Assembly (NCBI RefSeq): GCF_000350105.1
Contig: NZ_CAIY01000082.1
Location: 1-55,995 of the forward strand
Origin: Richelia intracellularis HH01
GTDB lineage: Bacteria; Cyanobacteriota; Cyanobacteriia; Cyanobacteriales; Nostocaceae
Reading direction: 5' to 3'
Length of the DNA: 55,995 nucleotides
In this document: piece by piece, positions 9,589-19,923 of the stretch
Layout of the letters: each line of letters starts with the position of its first letter
Position numbering within the stretch: position 1 is the first letter of the stretch
Notes under the pieces: generated by a model
Databases searched by the model: none
Told to the model about the DNA's origin: nothing
What the model saw: only the letters and a program-made list of their open reading frames with translations
Made by a program: the position numbers and the translations under genes

Positions 9589-11742
9589 TTAGGGACAATT
9601 GGGATGAAAGGCTCCCTGAGTGCAAATATAAGCTATTTGTCTGGGATCTAAATTTTTAACTTGACTGAAATCCACTCCACGCACAATTGCAGATTCTAAT
9701 CCGACAGTGGGAACATCCACAAATTTGTCTGTGAGATAAGGGCGTCTAGATGAGAGAATTACTCCTTGAAAATCTGCCCCTGTCAGATCAGCACCTCGTA
9801 AATCGGCTAAACTTAGGTTCGCATTCCTAAACCTGACATTTTCCAAGTTTGCATGACTTAAAATAGTCCCTTTCAGGCTTGTAGCGCTTAAGTTGGCATT
9901 TTGCAAATTTGCTCGGTGTAGATTTGCCCCTGACAAATCCGCAGCCTGCCAATCAGTATTCGTTAAGTTAGAATAGGCTAAGTGGGCACCAATAGCAGTT
10001 GCTCTTACTAGACGTGCTCCAAACAAATCAGCTTTGTCCAGTTTGGCATCTCCTAGGTCTGCCCCTGTAAGTCTAGCATTTTCTAAAACTGCACCGCGCA
10101 AATCTGCCCCTACTAATTGAGAACTACTGAGATTAGCACCTATCATGCGGGCACCAGATAATTTTGCCTGGTTCAGTATTGCACGACTGAGATTAGTTTT
10201 TACCAGCAACACACGGCTAAGGTTAGCATAACTTAAGTCAGCTTTCTGCATTTGGGCACCACTGAAGTCAGTAATCCAATCATCATAGGTATCCCAACGG
10301 CCATCTTTCCCAGGCCCTCGGAAACGGCTACTTTTAAAACTAACTTGGTTAAGATTAGCGTACTTAAAATTAACACCCCAAATATCAACTTTATCTAATA
10401 CCAAATTCGGTTTTGGCTTAACACTATTAACAATACTTAATTGAACTCGACTGAGGTCAAGATTATAAGTATTACCACTGTGTACAGCTAAAATATTCTT
10501 AATTGCCTGGATATTAACTTTCAAGCTCTTTTCCTGTAATCTTCTAGCTGAAGCAGTAATACTCATTTCTGATCCCAGTCGGCCAGCCAGAAAGTGATTT
10601 GCACGTTTTAAATTGGGAATAACTTTTACCCCCAAGTTAACTAGTGCTTGCTCGATAATATTGGTTATATTTAGATTATTTGACTCTTTGACTAATAAAT
10701 CAACCAGAAACTGGTTTGCTTGAGCGTTTTCTAAAGTTCCTAAAGCTAGGATAGCACTGACTTTCTCTTTCTCTTCAACCTGGGACTTAGGATTTAACTT
10801 TTGTAGTAAAAATATAAACTGTTGACTATTAATCTGTTGGATAGCCCGACTATTTTTCTGAGTTTGAATGTAAATTTGTGTACTAATTAATGTACCTAAG
10901 ATTAGGACAATACTGCTGATTGACAATCCAACTAGGGAAATATTGGAATGTTTCTTAATGTAATTCCAGATAGTACTTTTATAACTATTTTCTCCTTCCG
11001 GTTCCGGAGTAATTACCAAGGATGCAATAGCTGCTTCCTCATCATTAGACCATTGATCTTGATCATATATTTGCTCCAAAGTAAAGGGAATAGTATCATC
11101 AACGGTATAAGTACCTGCCAAGCGATCATGCCATGCTTGTCTGGGTTTACGTTGACCAAAGCCAACACTATCTGCCAACCACAACAAAAAAGCAATAACC
11201 ATAAACGCCCCCAAATTTGGGAAGGCAAAACTATTTCGCCACACGGTGTAAGTAGTTAATACTGGTACTATCCACATGCCCACTAATTCCCGCTGGGCAA
11301 CTGCTGCGAAACCAGGTGACATTCCATTTTTATTCAAGACTCGCACTCTAAACCAACTTTTGGGGGTTGTCCGACCTGTAGTGGCCAGCAAATATAATTG
11401 CCATCCAGATACACCTAAAGGAGCTAATAAGGCCAATGACCAAGCAAAATTAGTTATCCAAGCCACATTGCGAGTACCGTGACTTACAGGCAATGCTAGG
11501 GGGTAAGCGATTGCTATTTCAGCTACAACCAAAATCGGATGCAAAGAAGTGCGTTCCATATCACTTTTTGAATTGGCATAAACTCCAATACTAAAAGGAA
11601 GTAATCCGCTAATAATCAATAGACTAAATTCAACAGTCCAAGCAGCAAAGCATCTAGTTTTCAAGGACAGCAACTTAGATTTACCCATTTTATTGGACTG
11701 ACTGGATTGATTAACACTTCTCCTCGCCATTGGGGTTGCCAT
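9589..11742 (-). CDS. RDD-domain membrane protein with C-terminal pentapeptide repeats
   Basis: 717 residues. The first 230 form an RDD domain: hydrophobic segments near 33-52, 72-88, 95-118 and 178-192, with the typical TTGRTTPKSWFRVRVL and QAWHDRLAGTYTV motifs. Another membrane anchor lies near 268-290. A helical stretch at about 310-390 (VSAILALGTLENAQANQFLV) resembles a HEAT-like repeat. From about 440 to 690 there is a long run of A(D/N)LXX pentapeptide repeats, which should fold as a right-handed quadrilateral beta helix. RDD proteins are integral membrane proteins of mostly unknown role; pentapeptide repeat proteins are abundant in cyanobacteria and often unassigned. The start ATG has AGGGAA about 8-10 bases upstream. 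No frameshift is seen over more than 2 kb, so the gene is under selection. Confidence 0.88.
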   Translation of the reverse strand: MATPMARRSVNQSSQSNKMGKSKLLSLKTRCFAAWTVEFSLLIISGLLPFSIGVYANSKSDMERTSLHPILVVAEIAIAYPLALPVSHGTRNVAWITNFAWSLALLAPLGVSGWQLYLLATTGRTTPKSWFRVRVLNKNGMSPGFAAVAQRELVGMWIVPVLTTYTVWRNSFAFPNLGAFMVIAFLLWLADSVGFGQRKPRQAWHDRLAGTYTVDDTIPFTLEQIYDQDQWSNDEEAAIASLVITPEPEGENSYKSTIWNYIKKHSNISLVGLSISSIVLILGTLISTQIYIQTQKNSRAIQQINSQQFIFLLQKLNPKSQVEEKEKVSAILALGTLENAQANQFLVDLLVKESNNLNITNIIEQALVNLGVKVIPNLKRANHFLAGRLGSEMSITASARRLQEKSLKVNIQAIKNILAVHSGNTYNLDLSRVQLSIVNSVKPKPNLVLDKVDIWGVNFKYANLNQVSFKSSRFRGPGKDGRWDTYDDWITDFSGAQMQKADLSYANLSRVLLVKTNLSRAILNQAKLSGARMIGANLSSSQLVGADLRGAVLENARLTGADLGDAKLDKADLFGARLVRATAIGAHLAYSNLTNTDWQAADLSGANLHRANLQNANLSATSLKGTILSHANLENVRFRNANLSLADLRGADLTGADFQGVILSSRRPYLTDKFVDVPTVGLESAIVRGVDFSQVKNLDPRQIAYICTQGAFHPNCP

Positions 11743-12265
11743 GAGATAGTTCCCTTTTTATTATTATATTTAAATATTTAAGCTGGTGGCTTTTATATAC
11801 AGGTATGAGAATTGATAGAATGAAGTTTAAACCACATCTTGGGATGTAAGGAAAACTTATCAAAATTAACCAGATCCGAGACTTAGACAAAAAACTTATA
11901 AGGTCTTCAGGTAGGATATTTAAGGTTTGCTTAAATTCTTATATTTTTTTGTATTGGAAATTCATTGCCAAAGTCAAACCACTCAAAAGTTTCATAGGTT
12001 AATAATTACCTCATACTAATAACTAAAGGAATTGTACTACTGATCGTTTCTTTAATAAAACCTATGCAGATATCATGTCAACTAATTAAGCAAATCCAAT
12101 AATTTGCAAGCAGTCATTTGCCAGCAATATTGAATTAATCTAACAGTTCAGTAGAGAAAATGAAAAATCTACATAAAGTTTGAGATGTTAATTACTCTTC
12201 CCAGCATGTGAAAAACAATTGGAAGCTTTCAAAATAAGTTAAAATCTTACCACTTCCATTGCAAC
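11743..12265. other. Non-coding region upstream of the RDD gene
   Basis: About 520 bases with no open frame or recognised element. It should hold the promoter of the minus-strand RDD/pentapeptide gene. Confidence 0.5.
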
Positions 12266-12601
12266 CTATTTAGATACGAAAAATTTATATCCTAGATATA
12301 TTAACGTTAGAAATACTGTCAGACTAATTGCAGCTGCTAATAACTTGAAAATAGCTTGTATAAGGGCAACAGAAATTACAAGAGATAAAACCAATACTCC
12401 TATTTGAGATACTCTAGGAAGACTTTTAAACCATTGAGTAATTTTTCTAGTAATGTTGGCAACATTATTTATCCCTGCAAAGCTAGAATTATCCACATCA
12501 AATTTTTTTTCTGTCTCAGAGTTTGGCATAGATTGCGAATTGATTTCTGTTTCTAATGAATGTAAGTGTTGTTGAAATTCTCGTTCTGATTTATGATTCA
12601 T
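12266..12601 (-). CDS. Small membrane protein, conserved hypothetical
   Basis: 111 residues. The first 60 are polar and charged. A hydrophobic C-terminal half (about 67-107: IGVLVLSLVISVALIQAIF and AAISLTVFLTLIYLGYKFF) forms two closely spaced transmembrane helices. No enzymatic motif is present. It resembles short cyanobacterial membrane proteins of unknown function. The ATG at 12601 has only a weak AGG some 13 bases upstream. It is transcribed in the same direction as the RDD protein but 520 bases away, so an operon is unlikely. Confidence 0.65.
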   Translation of the reverse strand: MNHKSEREFQQHLHSLETEINSQSMPNSETEKKFDVDNSSFAGINNVANITRKITQWFKSLPRVSQIGVLVLSLVISVALIQAIFKLLAAAISLTVFLTLIYLGYKFFVSK

Positions 12602-13045
12602 CAGCTTTGTTAACCTCTGCTCAAGATATTAATGTAACTAAAAACATTAAATAGTAATTACTAGATTCTATATAGTTACCCAGTCAATATTATTTGCTGT
12701 GATTAATCAGAAATCATTTTATTAAATAAAATTAGTAGCATAACGACTAAAATTGATTAATCTAATTACTCATTTTAGAATGTATATACAAGTCTATACC
12801 AAGTATTATATATTAAGAAAAACATGAATTACAAAAAATATTTCTAATAGAATTTAACTTTGAGCAATAATGGCAATATATCCTAATTTAAGTAGTGACA
12901 ATTATTGTATGTGTACAAGCAGTTCAATAAAATAGAGGAGTGAAATAAATAATACAATTTAAGAGAAAACAAAGGAATAATGAACTTAGCCTCGAAAATT
13001 GCAATATATTAATTATTCTTCCTTAGTTCACCCACCATAATTATT
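12602..13045. other. Divergent intergenic region
   Basis: About 440 bases between divergent starts, AT-rich. No specific element was recognised. Confidence 0.5.
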
Positions 13046-13480
13046 ATGAAACTTAAGAACAACCCAGCAATATTTCAGGCAGTCCTATTACTTGCCCCAT
13101 TTTTATTACTCAGTCAGTATGCAAAAGCAGAAATAGTAAAGGTTGATGACAACTTGGAATCGGATCCATTAATCATTATTGGTAAATCTGGGGGATCGGT
13201 CAATAGCAACTGTGGTGTTATACCTAAAACACCTCATCAAGTTTTAAAGCTTAAGAAACCATTATCCTATTTACAGATAACTGTTGAAAGTGAAAGTAAA
13301 CCAACTCTTTTAATTGATAGCCCCGTAGGCAAATTCTGCATACTATATGATGCTTATTCTGGCAATAAGCCAAAAATCTCTGGATTCTTTAAAGATGGGA
13401 CATATAAGCTTTATATAGGTCAGATGGTTCCGGGTAAAAGTCCCAAATATACTCTGTCAATTTCACAACATGAGAAGTAA
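13046..13480 (+). CDS. Secreted hypothetical protein
   Basis: 144 residues with a clear signal peptide: KLKNN, then the hydrophobic AVLLLAPFLLLSQ and a YAKA-E cleavage-like site near residue 28. The mature part is rich in beta-forming residues, with two cysteines (about residues 56 and 93) that could form one disulphide. I do not recognise the family; a beta-sandwich periplasmic or surface protein is plausible. It starts with ATG in an AT-rich context without a strong Shine-Dalgarno. It reads toward a convergent zinc-ribbon membrane gene 165 bases away. Confidence 0.7.
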   Translation: MKLKNNPAIFQAVLLLAPFLLLSQYAKAEIVKVDDNLESDPLIIIGKSGGSVNSNCGVIPKTPHQVLKLKKPLSYLQITVESESKPTLLIDSPVGKFCILYDAYSGNKPKISGFFKDGTYKLYIGQMVPGKSPKYTLSISQHEK

Positions 13481-13644
13481 TTTTATTTCAGGCCATATAA
13501 TTTCTTGATAACTATCAAATATGACCAGGAATATTTCTCAAATTTTCACTTTCACCCGAAAATCAATTTTATTATGATCAAAGTATCATCAATTATTTGA
13601 CTCCAACTGATTAAAATTTCAAGATATCTAAGTTGATTCCGGTA

Positions 13645-14031
13645 TTACGAATCTTCTGGGGAGTTATAAGAAACCTCAGTCACTTCCACATCAATAGTCC
13701 CCTCTGCAGAAAACCGCTGGATTTGTTTCTCTCTTATAAGTAATTTTTCTCCACAGCTGTTACATTGCAGTTGTGTATTATTTAACCCAGTTACTTCATT
13801 TCCACATACAGGACAGCAACCTCCGACTAGATTACCCTGTAGCCACCAGCGAAAACCAAAAAATAAAATAACTGGTGTAATGGACAGCAGTCCTAACAAA
13901 ATTAAAAATGAGTTGACTAACCATCCCAGTCCGAAAGATCCAAGTAGCCATAAAGCTATAAATAAATTCAGCCAAGGGCGTAAACCTGATAGAAGATGGG
14001 AAGGGTTGAATTGTATGTTCCTAAAATTCAT
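13645..14031 (-). CDS. Membrane-anchored zinc-ribbon protein
   Basis: 128 residues. Two hydrophobic segments (about 18-38 and 40-62) are followed by a zinc ribbon with ligands CPVCGNE and CNSCGEK at about residues 75-100. A short acidic tail follows. This arrangement suggests a small inner-membrane or thylakoid protein with a cytosolic metal-binding knuckle. The function is unknown; similar small proteins occur in cyanobacteria. The gene is convergent with the secreted protein gene at 13046-13480. A GAGGAG motif lies about 20 bases before the ATG, further than usual. Confidence 0.7.
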   Translation of the reverse strand: MNFRNIQFNPSHLLSGLRPWLNLFIALWLLGSFGLGWLVNSFLILLGLLSITPVILFFGFRWWLQGNLVGGCCPVCGNEVTGLNNTQLQCNSCGEKLLIREKQIQRFSAEGTIDVEVTEVSYNSPEDS

Positions 14032-14965
14032 TGTTGGGATATTATTTATCTCCTCTAAACCTAGAATAGCGATTTTTATTCTTAATCAATAAATAGTATT
14101 TAGAATTATTGCAACAATTTAACATTACTTTGGATTCGGTTGTAATTTGATTTTTCCTATGCATATCTTATCGTTTATTTTTGCAAACTTACATAAAATA
14201 AACATGGGGCTTGATAAGCATACGGGACTAAATGATAAGTAAAAAAATATCGGCTGCTGATTTTAATGTTCAATTATAATATAATCAAATATTCCTCCAA
14301 AGAGAAGAATACAATTAATTAGAGTCGCCTGGAAATAAAAAAATAGAATTTTAATAATCATATGAAACCCGTTTTTAATATTGAGCAGGCATTAAATTAT
14401 AAGTTAATTATACTGATAAGAGCCCAATTGAACAAAAAAGTTTTGGACATTTTATCATCAGTATTACATTGATAATTTATATGGGAAATTAGGTAAATCT
14501 TATTATAACTCAATGTTTATTTATAAGAAGAAAAAATATCCGGATTTTTTAATTCTATTTTAATGCTAAATACTACCTAAAATTTGATTTGCTAATATTT
14601 ATATTATTATTATATAGAATGTGCTTAAACCCATTACTGAATTCATAGACTAGCAAGAACTTTAGAGTTTAATTGGGATAAAAAATAGCATTGGTAGAAT
14701 ATAAATGAAATACCATATAATTATTAATTATTTTGATATAATTGAAGGAGTAATGATTGATAGAATCGAATGTACTATTTAACAATATTTATCTTCAGAT
14801 TTATGTCCAGAAAAATGAAATGTGACTATGTCTAATTAAGTAATCATAGTTTTAGTTGTTTTTATTTATGCAAAAGAAGTTGGAGGAAGTACTAGTTCAA
14901 TTAGTTAATGAGAACTTGACAATCTTCCCTCAGAAAAGTAAAGCTACATAACTATTCATTATTAA
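14032..14965. other. Non-coding region before the hydrolase gene
   Basis: About 930 bases. A 27-codon frame at 14869-14952 is too short and featureless to call. Nothing else was recognised. Confidence 0.5.
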
Positions 14966-15775
14966 ATGCCAAAAATTCAAGTCAACGGTACTGAGCTATT
15001 TTATGATATTAGTGGTGCGGGACAGCCTTTATTATTATTGTCAGGCTTTGCCTGTGATCATTCTTGCTGGTCCTTAATGATGCCTCTTTTGGCAAAAACA
15101 AACTTGGTAATTCGAGTAGATAACCGGGGAGTAGGACGTAGCTCCCTACCTACACATCCTTATTTAATGAAAGACTTAGCAGGGGATATATCAGCATTAC
15201 TGGAATATCTACAGATTCAGAAAGTAAGTGTTATTGGTCACTCCATGGGTGCTCAAATTGCTCAGGTCTTGACCTCGAATTATTCGGAAAAAGTAAAAAA
15301 TTTAATATTGCTTTCTTCTTGGAAAGAGGCAAATAGCATCTTTCATAATATAATTGACACCTGGGGAGAATTACCAAAAATTTTAGATTATCAACAATAC
15401 CAGAAAGTTATACTGCCATGGTTGTTTACAGATAAATTCCTTTCTAGCCCCCAGGCATTTGCCAGAATTATTAAAATAGCAGTCAATTATTCTTTTCGTC
15501 CCAATCCCCAAAGTCTATACTATCAAAGTCAAGCAATCCTTAACAGCAGTATTTCCGGGGGCATGTCAACTATTTCCTGCCCTACCTTGGTCATGGTAGG
15601 CAGACAAGATATTCTAACCCCTGTGGCTTTCTCTCAGCAGTTATTACAATTCATTCCTCAGGCAGAATTGCGAATTATAGATCATTGTGGACATGGACTA
15701 TTAATTGAATCTCCTCATACTGTTGCCTCAAATATACTAGATTTTCTAGCAAGAACAAGTGTCACAAATATCTAA
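14966..15775 (+). CDS. Alpha/beta-fold hydrolase
   Basis: 269 residues of the alpha/beta hydrolase superfamily. The nucleophile elbow GHSMG places Ser at residue 93. The acid is probably D215 in VGRQDILTP and the histidine H243 in HCGHGLLIE. The N-terminal LLLLSGFACDHSCW gives the oxyanion-hole region, and VDNRGVGRSS is the conserved segment after strand 4. All three catalytic residues are present, so it should be active. The substrate cannot be deduced: esters, lactones or C-C bonds are all handled by such proteins. The ATG start fits homologues, which begin directly with the first beta strand. The gene is isolated; an 8-bp inverted repeat (ggacgacc/ggtcgtcc) brackets a T-rich stretch just downstream and could be a weak terminator. 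Confidence 0.88.
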   Translation: MPKIQVNGTELFYDISGAGQPLLLLSGFACDHSCWSLMMPLLAKTNLVIRVDNRGVGRSSLPTHPYLMKDLAGDISALLEYLQIQKVSVIGHSMGAQIAQVLTSNYSEKVKNLILLSSWKEANSIFHNIIDTWGELPKILDYQQYQKVILPWLFTDKFLSSPQAFARIIKIAVNYSFRPNPQSLYYQSQAILNSSISGGMSTISCPTLVMVGRQDILTPVAFSQQLLQFIPQAELRIIDHCGHGLLIESPHTVASNILDFLARTSVTNI

Positions 15776-15934
15776 GTTTTTAGGACGACCACATAGTAAA
15801 GTGAATATATTAGGGCTAGTTTTTAGCACGTTTTTACATATTGTTTTTATAATAAATAGTGATGCTGTAAAGGTCGTCCAATAGTCTTCTATTATAGTAA
15901 ATAGTGTGAATTATTCCCATAGATCAAATATTCT

Positions 15935-15950
15935 TACAAGTATACTTGTA
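15935..15950. repeat. Perfect 16-bp palindrome
   Basis: tacaagtatacttgta equals its own reverse complement. It lies about 160 bases after the hydrolase gene in non-coding DNA. Its role is unknown. Confidence 0.75.
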
Positions 15951-16669
15951 GAATGTTAATAAGGTATCAACTATTGATTACAGTTCACACTTTAGAATAA
16001 GTATTATGATTATTATTCATATAGTAGGCAATTTTGGTGATATTTTTAGATAGCAACAACTTCCCAAACAAGTTAACCAACTTGAGCAAAAAACAGCCTA
16101 AGAATTTTTGATATAAATAGCATCTTTGAAAGATAGTCTGTTGCGTACTAGATAATACATTCTCTAATCATATCATTCAAGTATTTTTAAGGAGTGAGCA
16201 AATTAATCTTGCTATATTGTCCGAAAATGTTGCTTAGCAAAGCGTAATTTTATCTGCTCTATGGTACATCGGTAATTAGTTTAAGACTATGAGCTACTGA
16301 TCACAAATCAAAAGGTTTTTTATCTTAATGTTATACTGATTGCAGTGATATAATTGGTATGATTTCCAACACATTTAATTATTAAATCATAAATATCTAT
16401 AATAATTCTAAAGCTCTGAAATTAGATGAGTAGTGTACACTATTACAATTATATATTAGAAATTTAAATACTACTAATACATAGTTGTAGCACAAGTAGT
16501 TGGATAGTAGTAGATTAAATCAAGAGAATCACTTTTGCAGAGGATTACAAAGTATTACTCTCCAAATGCCAAATGGAAAGTAGGGATTGTATAACAGCAT
16601 AATTTTTATATGTAAAGACATAAACTATTAATTCATAAATCATAGTATTTAGTGGCTAAAGATGATAAT

Positions 16670-16903
16670 TCAAGTGAAGAATACAAATAATTTTGCACTT
16701 GTATAATTGGTATCCCTACATAATATTCTCGAATAATTCATGAACTTTAAAAGTTCAAAAAAGATAGGCTTTAGTATTAAGTCAAAATATCTAGTTTCAG
16801 AAGTCTCTACAATTCCTAAATTTCGCATTTTTATAGTAGTTGCAGTTTTACTGCCCACCTTATCCACACTGTAAAATTGCACCTGGCTGTAGTAATTATT
16901 CAA
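16670..16903 (-). pseudogene. Possible gene fragment of unknown family
   Basis: A 77-codon open stretch begins only with TTG and has no ribosome-binding site. Its middle (VGSKTATTIKMRNLGIVETS and RYFDLILKPIFFELLKF) has the composition of a real, conserved protein rather than random AT-rich DNA. It sits 60 bases beyond the stop of the RelA/SpoT gene on the same strand. I cannot name the family. It may be the tail of a lost downstream gene. Confidence 0.3.
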
Positions 16904-16964
16904 CCATCAAAAATAATTGTTTGCTTATACGGAAGTTTGAATTATTATCCGGAAATATTTATGA

Positions 16965-19187
16965 TTATGAATTAACATGACCAAGACGACGAATATTAAT
17001 AACGTCACTCATCTTTTTAATCTGACTAAACAACTGTTCTAGTTGAGTACAACTAGATATTTCTATCTCCAAATCAATCTGTGCTGGTTTAGTTAGGGAG
17101 GTTTTCACGTTGGCATGACGCACATTAATGCTGTGGTCACTTAAGCGAGCTAAAATATCTTTGAGAACACCAACTCTGTCCAAAGTTTTAATTTGAATCC
17201 TTACCGGATAGGTATGGAAACCAACGTTATTATCATTGTCAATATTCCAACTAATAGGAATTAGGCGATCACATTTAACTACTTCAATATTTTGACATTC
17301 TTGGTGATGAATCCTAATACCTTTCCCTCTGGTTACGACACCAATAATTGGTTCCCCAGGAATAGGATTACAACACCCCGCTGGATGGTGCATTAAGCCT
17401 TCTACACCCAAAATTGTGGAGTTGCCGGATTGAAACCCACTAGGAATGATTTCTCTAGATTTAGTTACAGGGCATGCTAAACTATCAACTATTTCTGATT
17501 CGCTAGTTAATGGTTGTTGAGACTTAATTCCTTCTCGTAGACGGTTAAGAACAAAATTAAGAGTAATTTCACCATGACCCAAAGCTGCTAGCAAATCATC
17601 TACACTATGATAGTTAGACTTTTCCACTACTGTCTGCATAGCGCGGGATTTGAGCAAGTTCTCAAAGCCTTTTTTACCACATGCTTTTTCTATTGCGTCT
17701 TTACCACGGGCAATATTTTCCTCTCTATGGGTACGTTTATATAGTTGACGGATGCGATTCCTCGCCAAGCTGGTTTTTGCGAAATTCAGACAATCAATAC
17801 TCGGCTGACTACTTTTTTGTGTGATAATCTCTACAATATCGCCATTTCGCAAAGATGTCGAGAGGGGAACAATTCTTCCATTTGCTTTAGCACCTGCACA
17901 ATGATTGCCTATTTCTGTATGAATCCGGTAAGCAAAATCTATTGGTGTGGAACCAGCTTTTAAATCAACTAAATCTCCCTTGGGGGTAAAAACATAAACA
18001 TCACTTTCAAATAAATTATCTTTAACACTATCAAGATATTCCTGAGCATCCTTAAGGTCATTTTCCCATTCCAATAAATGCCGTAACCAAGTAAATGTCT
18101 CATCTGCTGCAGTTAAATTTGTATTATGAGAACTGCCGGTTTCTTTATACTTCCAATGAGCAGCAATCCCATACTCTGCAATATGGTGCATTTCTATAGT
18201 ACGGATCTGAATTTCCAAATGTCCACCCCAGGGCCCAATAACACCAGTATGTAAAGACTGATACTGATTGGCCTTGGGTAACCCAATATAATCTTTAAAT
18301 CTTCCAGGAATTGGTAGGAATGCATCATGTACTACTGCTAAAGCACGGTAACATTCATCTTTAGCTTTGACAATAATTCGTAAAGCTGCCAAATCATAAA
18401 TTTCGTGAAACTCCTTATTTTGGGATTGCATTTTCTGGTAAATACTATAGAGATGTTTAGGCCTGCCACTAAGATCAAGACAGTGGATTCCTGCTTTCTC
18501 TAGCCGAGATAGCAAAGTTTTACTTGCCTGTTGTAACCTTTCTTCTCTTACACCACGTTTTTCGGCAACTAGGGTTTGAATTTTTCGATAAGCTTCCGGC
18601 TCTAAATACTTAAAAGATAAATCTTCTAACTCCCATTTAAAATGCCAAATTCCCAGACGGTTAGCTAAAGGGGCAAAGATTTCTTTGGTTTCTAAAGCAA
18701 TATGATGGCGTTTTGTATCTGATAAATGTTCCAGAGTACGCATGTTATGTAGCCTATCTGCCAACTTAACTACAATTACACGAATATCCATTGCCATAGC
18801 TAAAAACATCCGTCGAAAGTTTTCAGCTTGCCCTTCTGTTTTACTCTTAAAATTGATTTTAGAAAGTTTGGTAACACCTTCTACTAACTGTTTGACTTCT
18901 TCACCAAAAAGAGTTTCAATTTCTTCAATGGTAACTTCTGTGTCTTCCACTACATCATGAAGAGACCCAGCTGCTATCATGGCAGCACTACCCCCTAGGT
19001 CTTGTAATAAACTGGCGACTGCAATAGGATGACAAATATAAGGTTCCCCCGATTTGCGGTATTGTCCTTCATGCAGTTGGCAGGCAAATTTAAATGACTC
19101 AGCTATTAATTTATCTTCAGTCTGGTTACTGCCGGCAAGTGATTTGTCTAAGCTATTTTGTAACCATAATGGAATTTTGATGTCCAT
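16965..19187 (-). CDS. relA: Bifunctional (p)ppGpp synthetase/hydrolase, RelA/SpoT family
   Basis: 740 residues with the full long-RSH plan. The N-terminal HD hydrolase domain has H53 (ICHPIAV) and the motif HDVVEDT with H77-D78 and E81-D82, so hydrolase activity should be intact. The synthetase domain follows, with PGRFKDYIGLPKANQYQSLH and EIQIRT. The TGS domain lies at about 390-450 (DVYVFTPKGDLVDLKAGSTP). A C-terminal ACT domain occupies about the last 75 residues (YPVRIQIKTLDRVGVLKDIL). It makes and degrades the alarmone ppGpp in the cytoplasm and is normally the single RSH of cyanobacteria. No Shine-Dalgarno is obvious before the ATG. There is no sign of frameshift over 2.2 kb. Confidence 0.97.
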   Translation of the reverse strand: MDIKIPLWLQNSLDKSLAGSNQTEDKLIAESFKFACQLHEGQYRKSGEPYICHPIAVASLLQDLGGSAAMIAAGSLHDVVEDTEVTIEEIETLFGEEVKQLVEGVTKLSKINFKSKTEGQAENFRRMFLAMAMDIRVIVVKLADRLHNMRTLEHLSDTKRHHIALETKEIFAPLANRLGIWHFKWELEDLSFKYLEPEAYRKIQTLVAEKRGVREERLQQASKTLLSRLEKAGIHCLDLSGRPKHLYSIYQKMQSQNKEFHEIYDLAALRIIVKAKDECYRALAVVHDAFLPIPGRFKDYIGLPKANQYQSLHTGVIGPWGGHLEIQIRTIEMHHIAEYGIAAHWKYKETGSSHNTNLTAADETFTWLRHLLEWENDLKDAQEYLDSVKDNLFESDVYVFTPKGDLVDLKAGSTPIDFAYRIHTEIGNHCAGAKANGRIVPLSTSLRNGDIVEIITQKSSQPSIDCLNFAKTSLARNRIRQLYKRTHREENIARGKDAIEKACGKKGFENLLKSRAMQTVVEKSNYHSVDDLLAALGHGEITLNFVLNRLREGIKSQQPLTSESEIVDSLACPVTKSREIIPSGFQSGNSTILGVEGLMHHPAGCCNPIPGEPIIGVVTRGKGIRIHHQECQNIEVVKCDRLIPISWNIDNDNNVGFHTYPVRIQIKTLDRVGVLKDILARLSDHSINVRHANVKTSLTKPAQIDLEIEISSCTQLEQLFSQIKKMSDVINIRRLGHVNS

Positions 19188-19923
19188 AATGAAGTTGATT
19201 GGGCAGTTAATGTATTTTTTTATGTGGAAAGAAAGTACAAGGTAAACTTGAGTGGCAAAGTAAGTATGGAGTCATGACACTATGCACAAGTTAAAAAATG
19301 ATTTAGTCATAGTTTTGAACCTTCAATCGTGTGATGACATAAGCCAGGGATAAGAGAATTAGTATTAAAAAATTTAAGGATGCTCTAATGGGTATTAAGG
19401 ACCATAATATGAAGCTTGAGTCATAGCAAACATACAGTATAAAATTTGCTTTTAGCCTTTATGTTTTTCAAACCTACTTAAGAATCATCTACCCATTGTA
19501 TAAGAAAAATTTCTTCATTAACCGAGCTCCTTTTTCAAATACTGGATATTATCTAATAGTAAGCTATATAAGGTATTCATGAACTTTTTATAGGAATTAC
19601 GCAACCATATCAACACTTATAAGCCAAATTACACCAGAATTGCAGTGGTGAATTTCCTTAATAACAGATTTTGAGTTTGGTTTCTCCTGAAGTAGACAAA
19701 AACTAAATATTAGGTAGAATCAACTTTTATCATACAGGAATCAATAAATAATTACGCCTTTTAGAAGTAGATGTAATATTTCTATGGGGAAGAAGGTAGA
19801 ATACTACTGCTATTTAGATGAGACTCGAAAAAATTAGTGAGAACCTAAATACTCTGATTGGGAGTTATCATGCCACACTAGTAAGTATGATTTACCTGAC
19901 TGACCACACTTAGTTTTTTTAGT
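19188..19923. other. Non-coding region upstream of relA/spoT
   Basis: About 740 bases. It should contain the promoter for the RSH gene. No specific binding site or RNA was recognised. Confidence 0.5.

Larger units (their letters stand above)
15776..16964. other. Convergent intergenic region with possible gene relic
   Basis: About 1.2 kb. It contains an 8-bp inverted repeat (ggacgacc near 15783, ggtcgtcc near 15872), a 16-bp palindrome at 15935-15950 and a protein-like minus-strand stretch at 16670-16903 listed separately. No intact gene is seen. Confidence 0.5.

Noticed and set aside
10948..11482. Frames opposite or overlapping the RDD-domain gene
   Set aside because: They lie wholly within a strongly supported gene and have no family motif; shadows.
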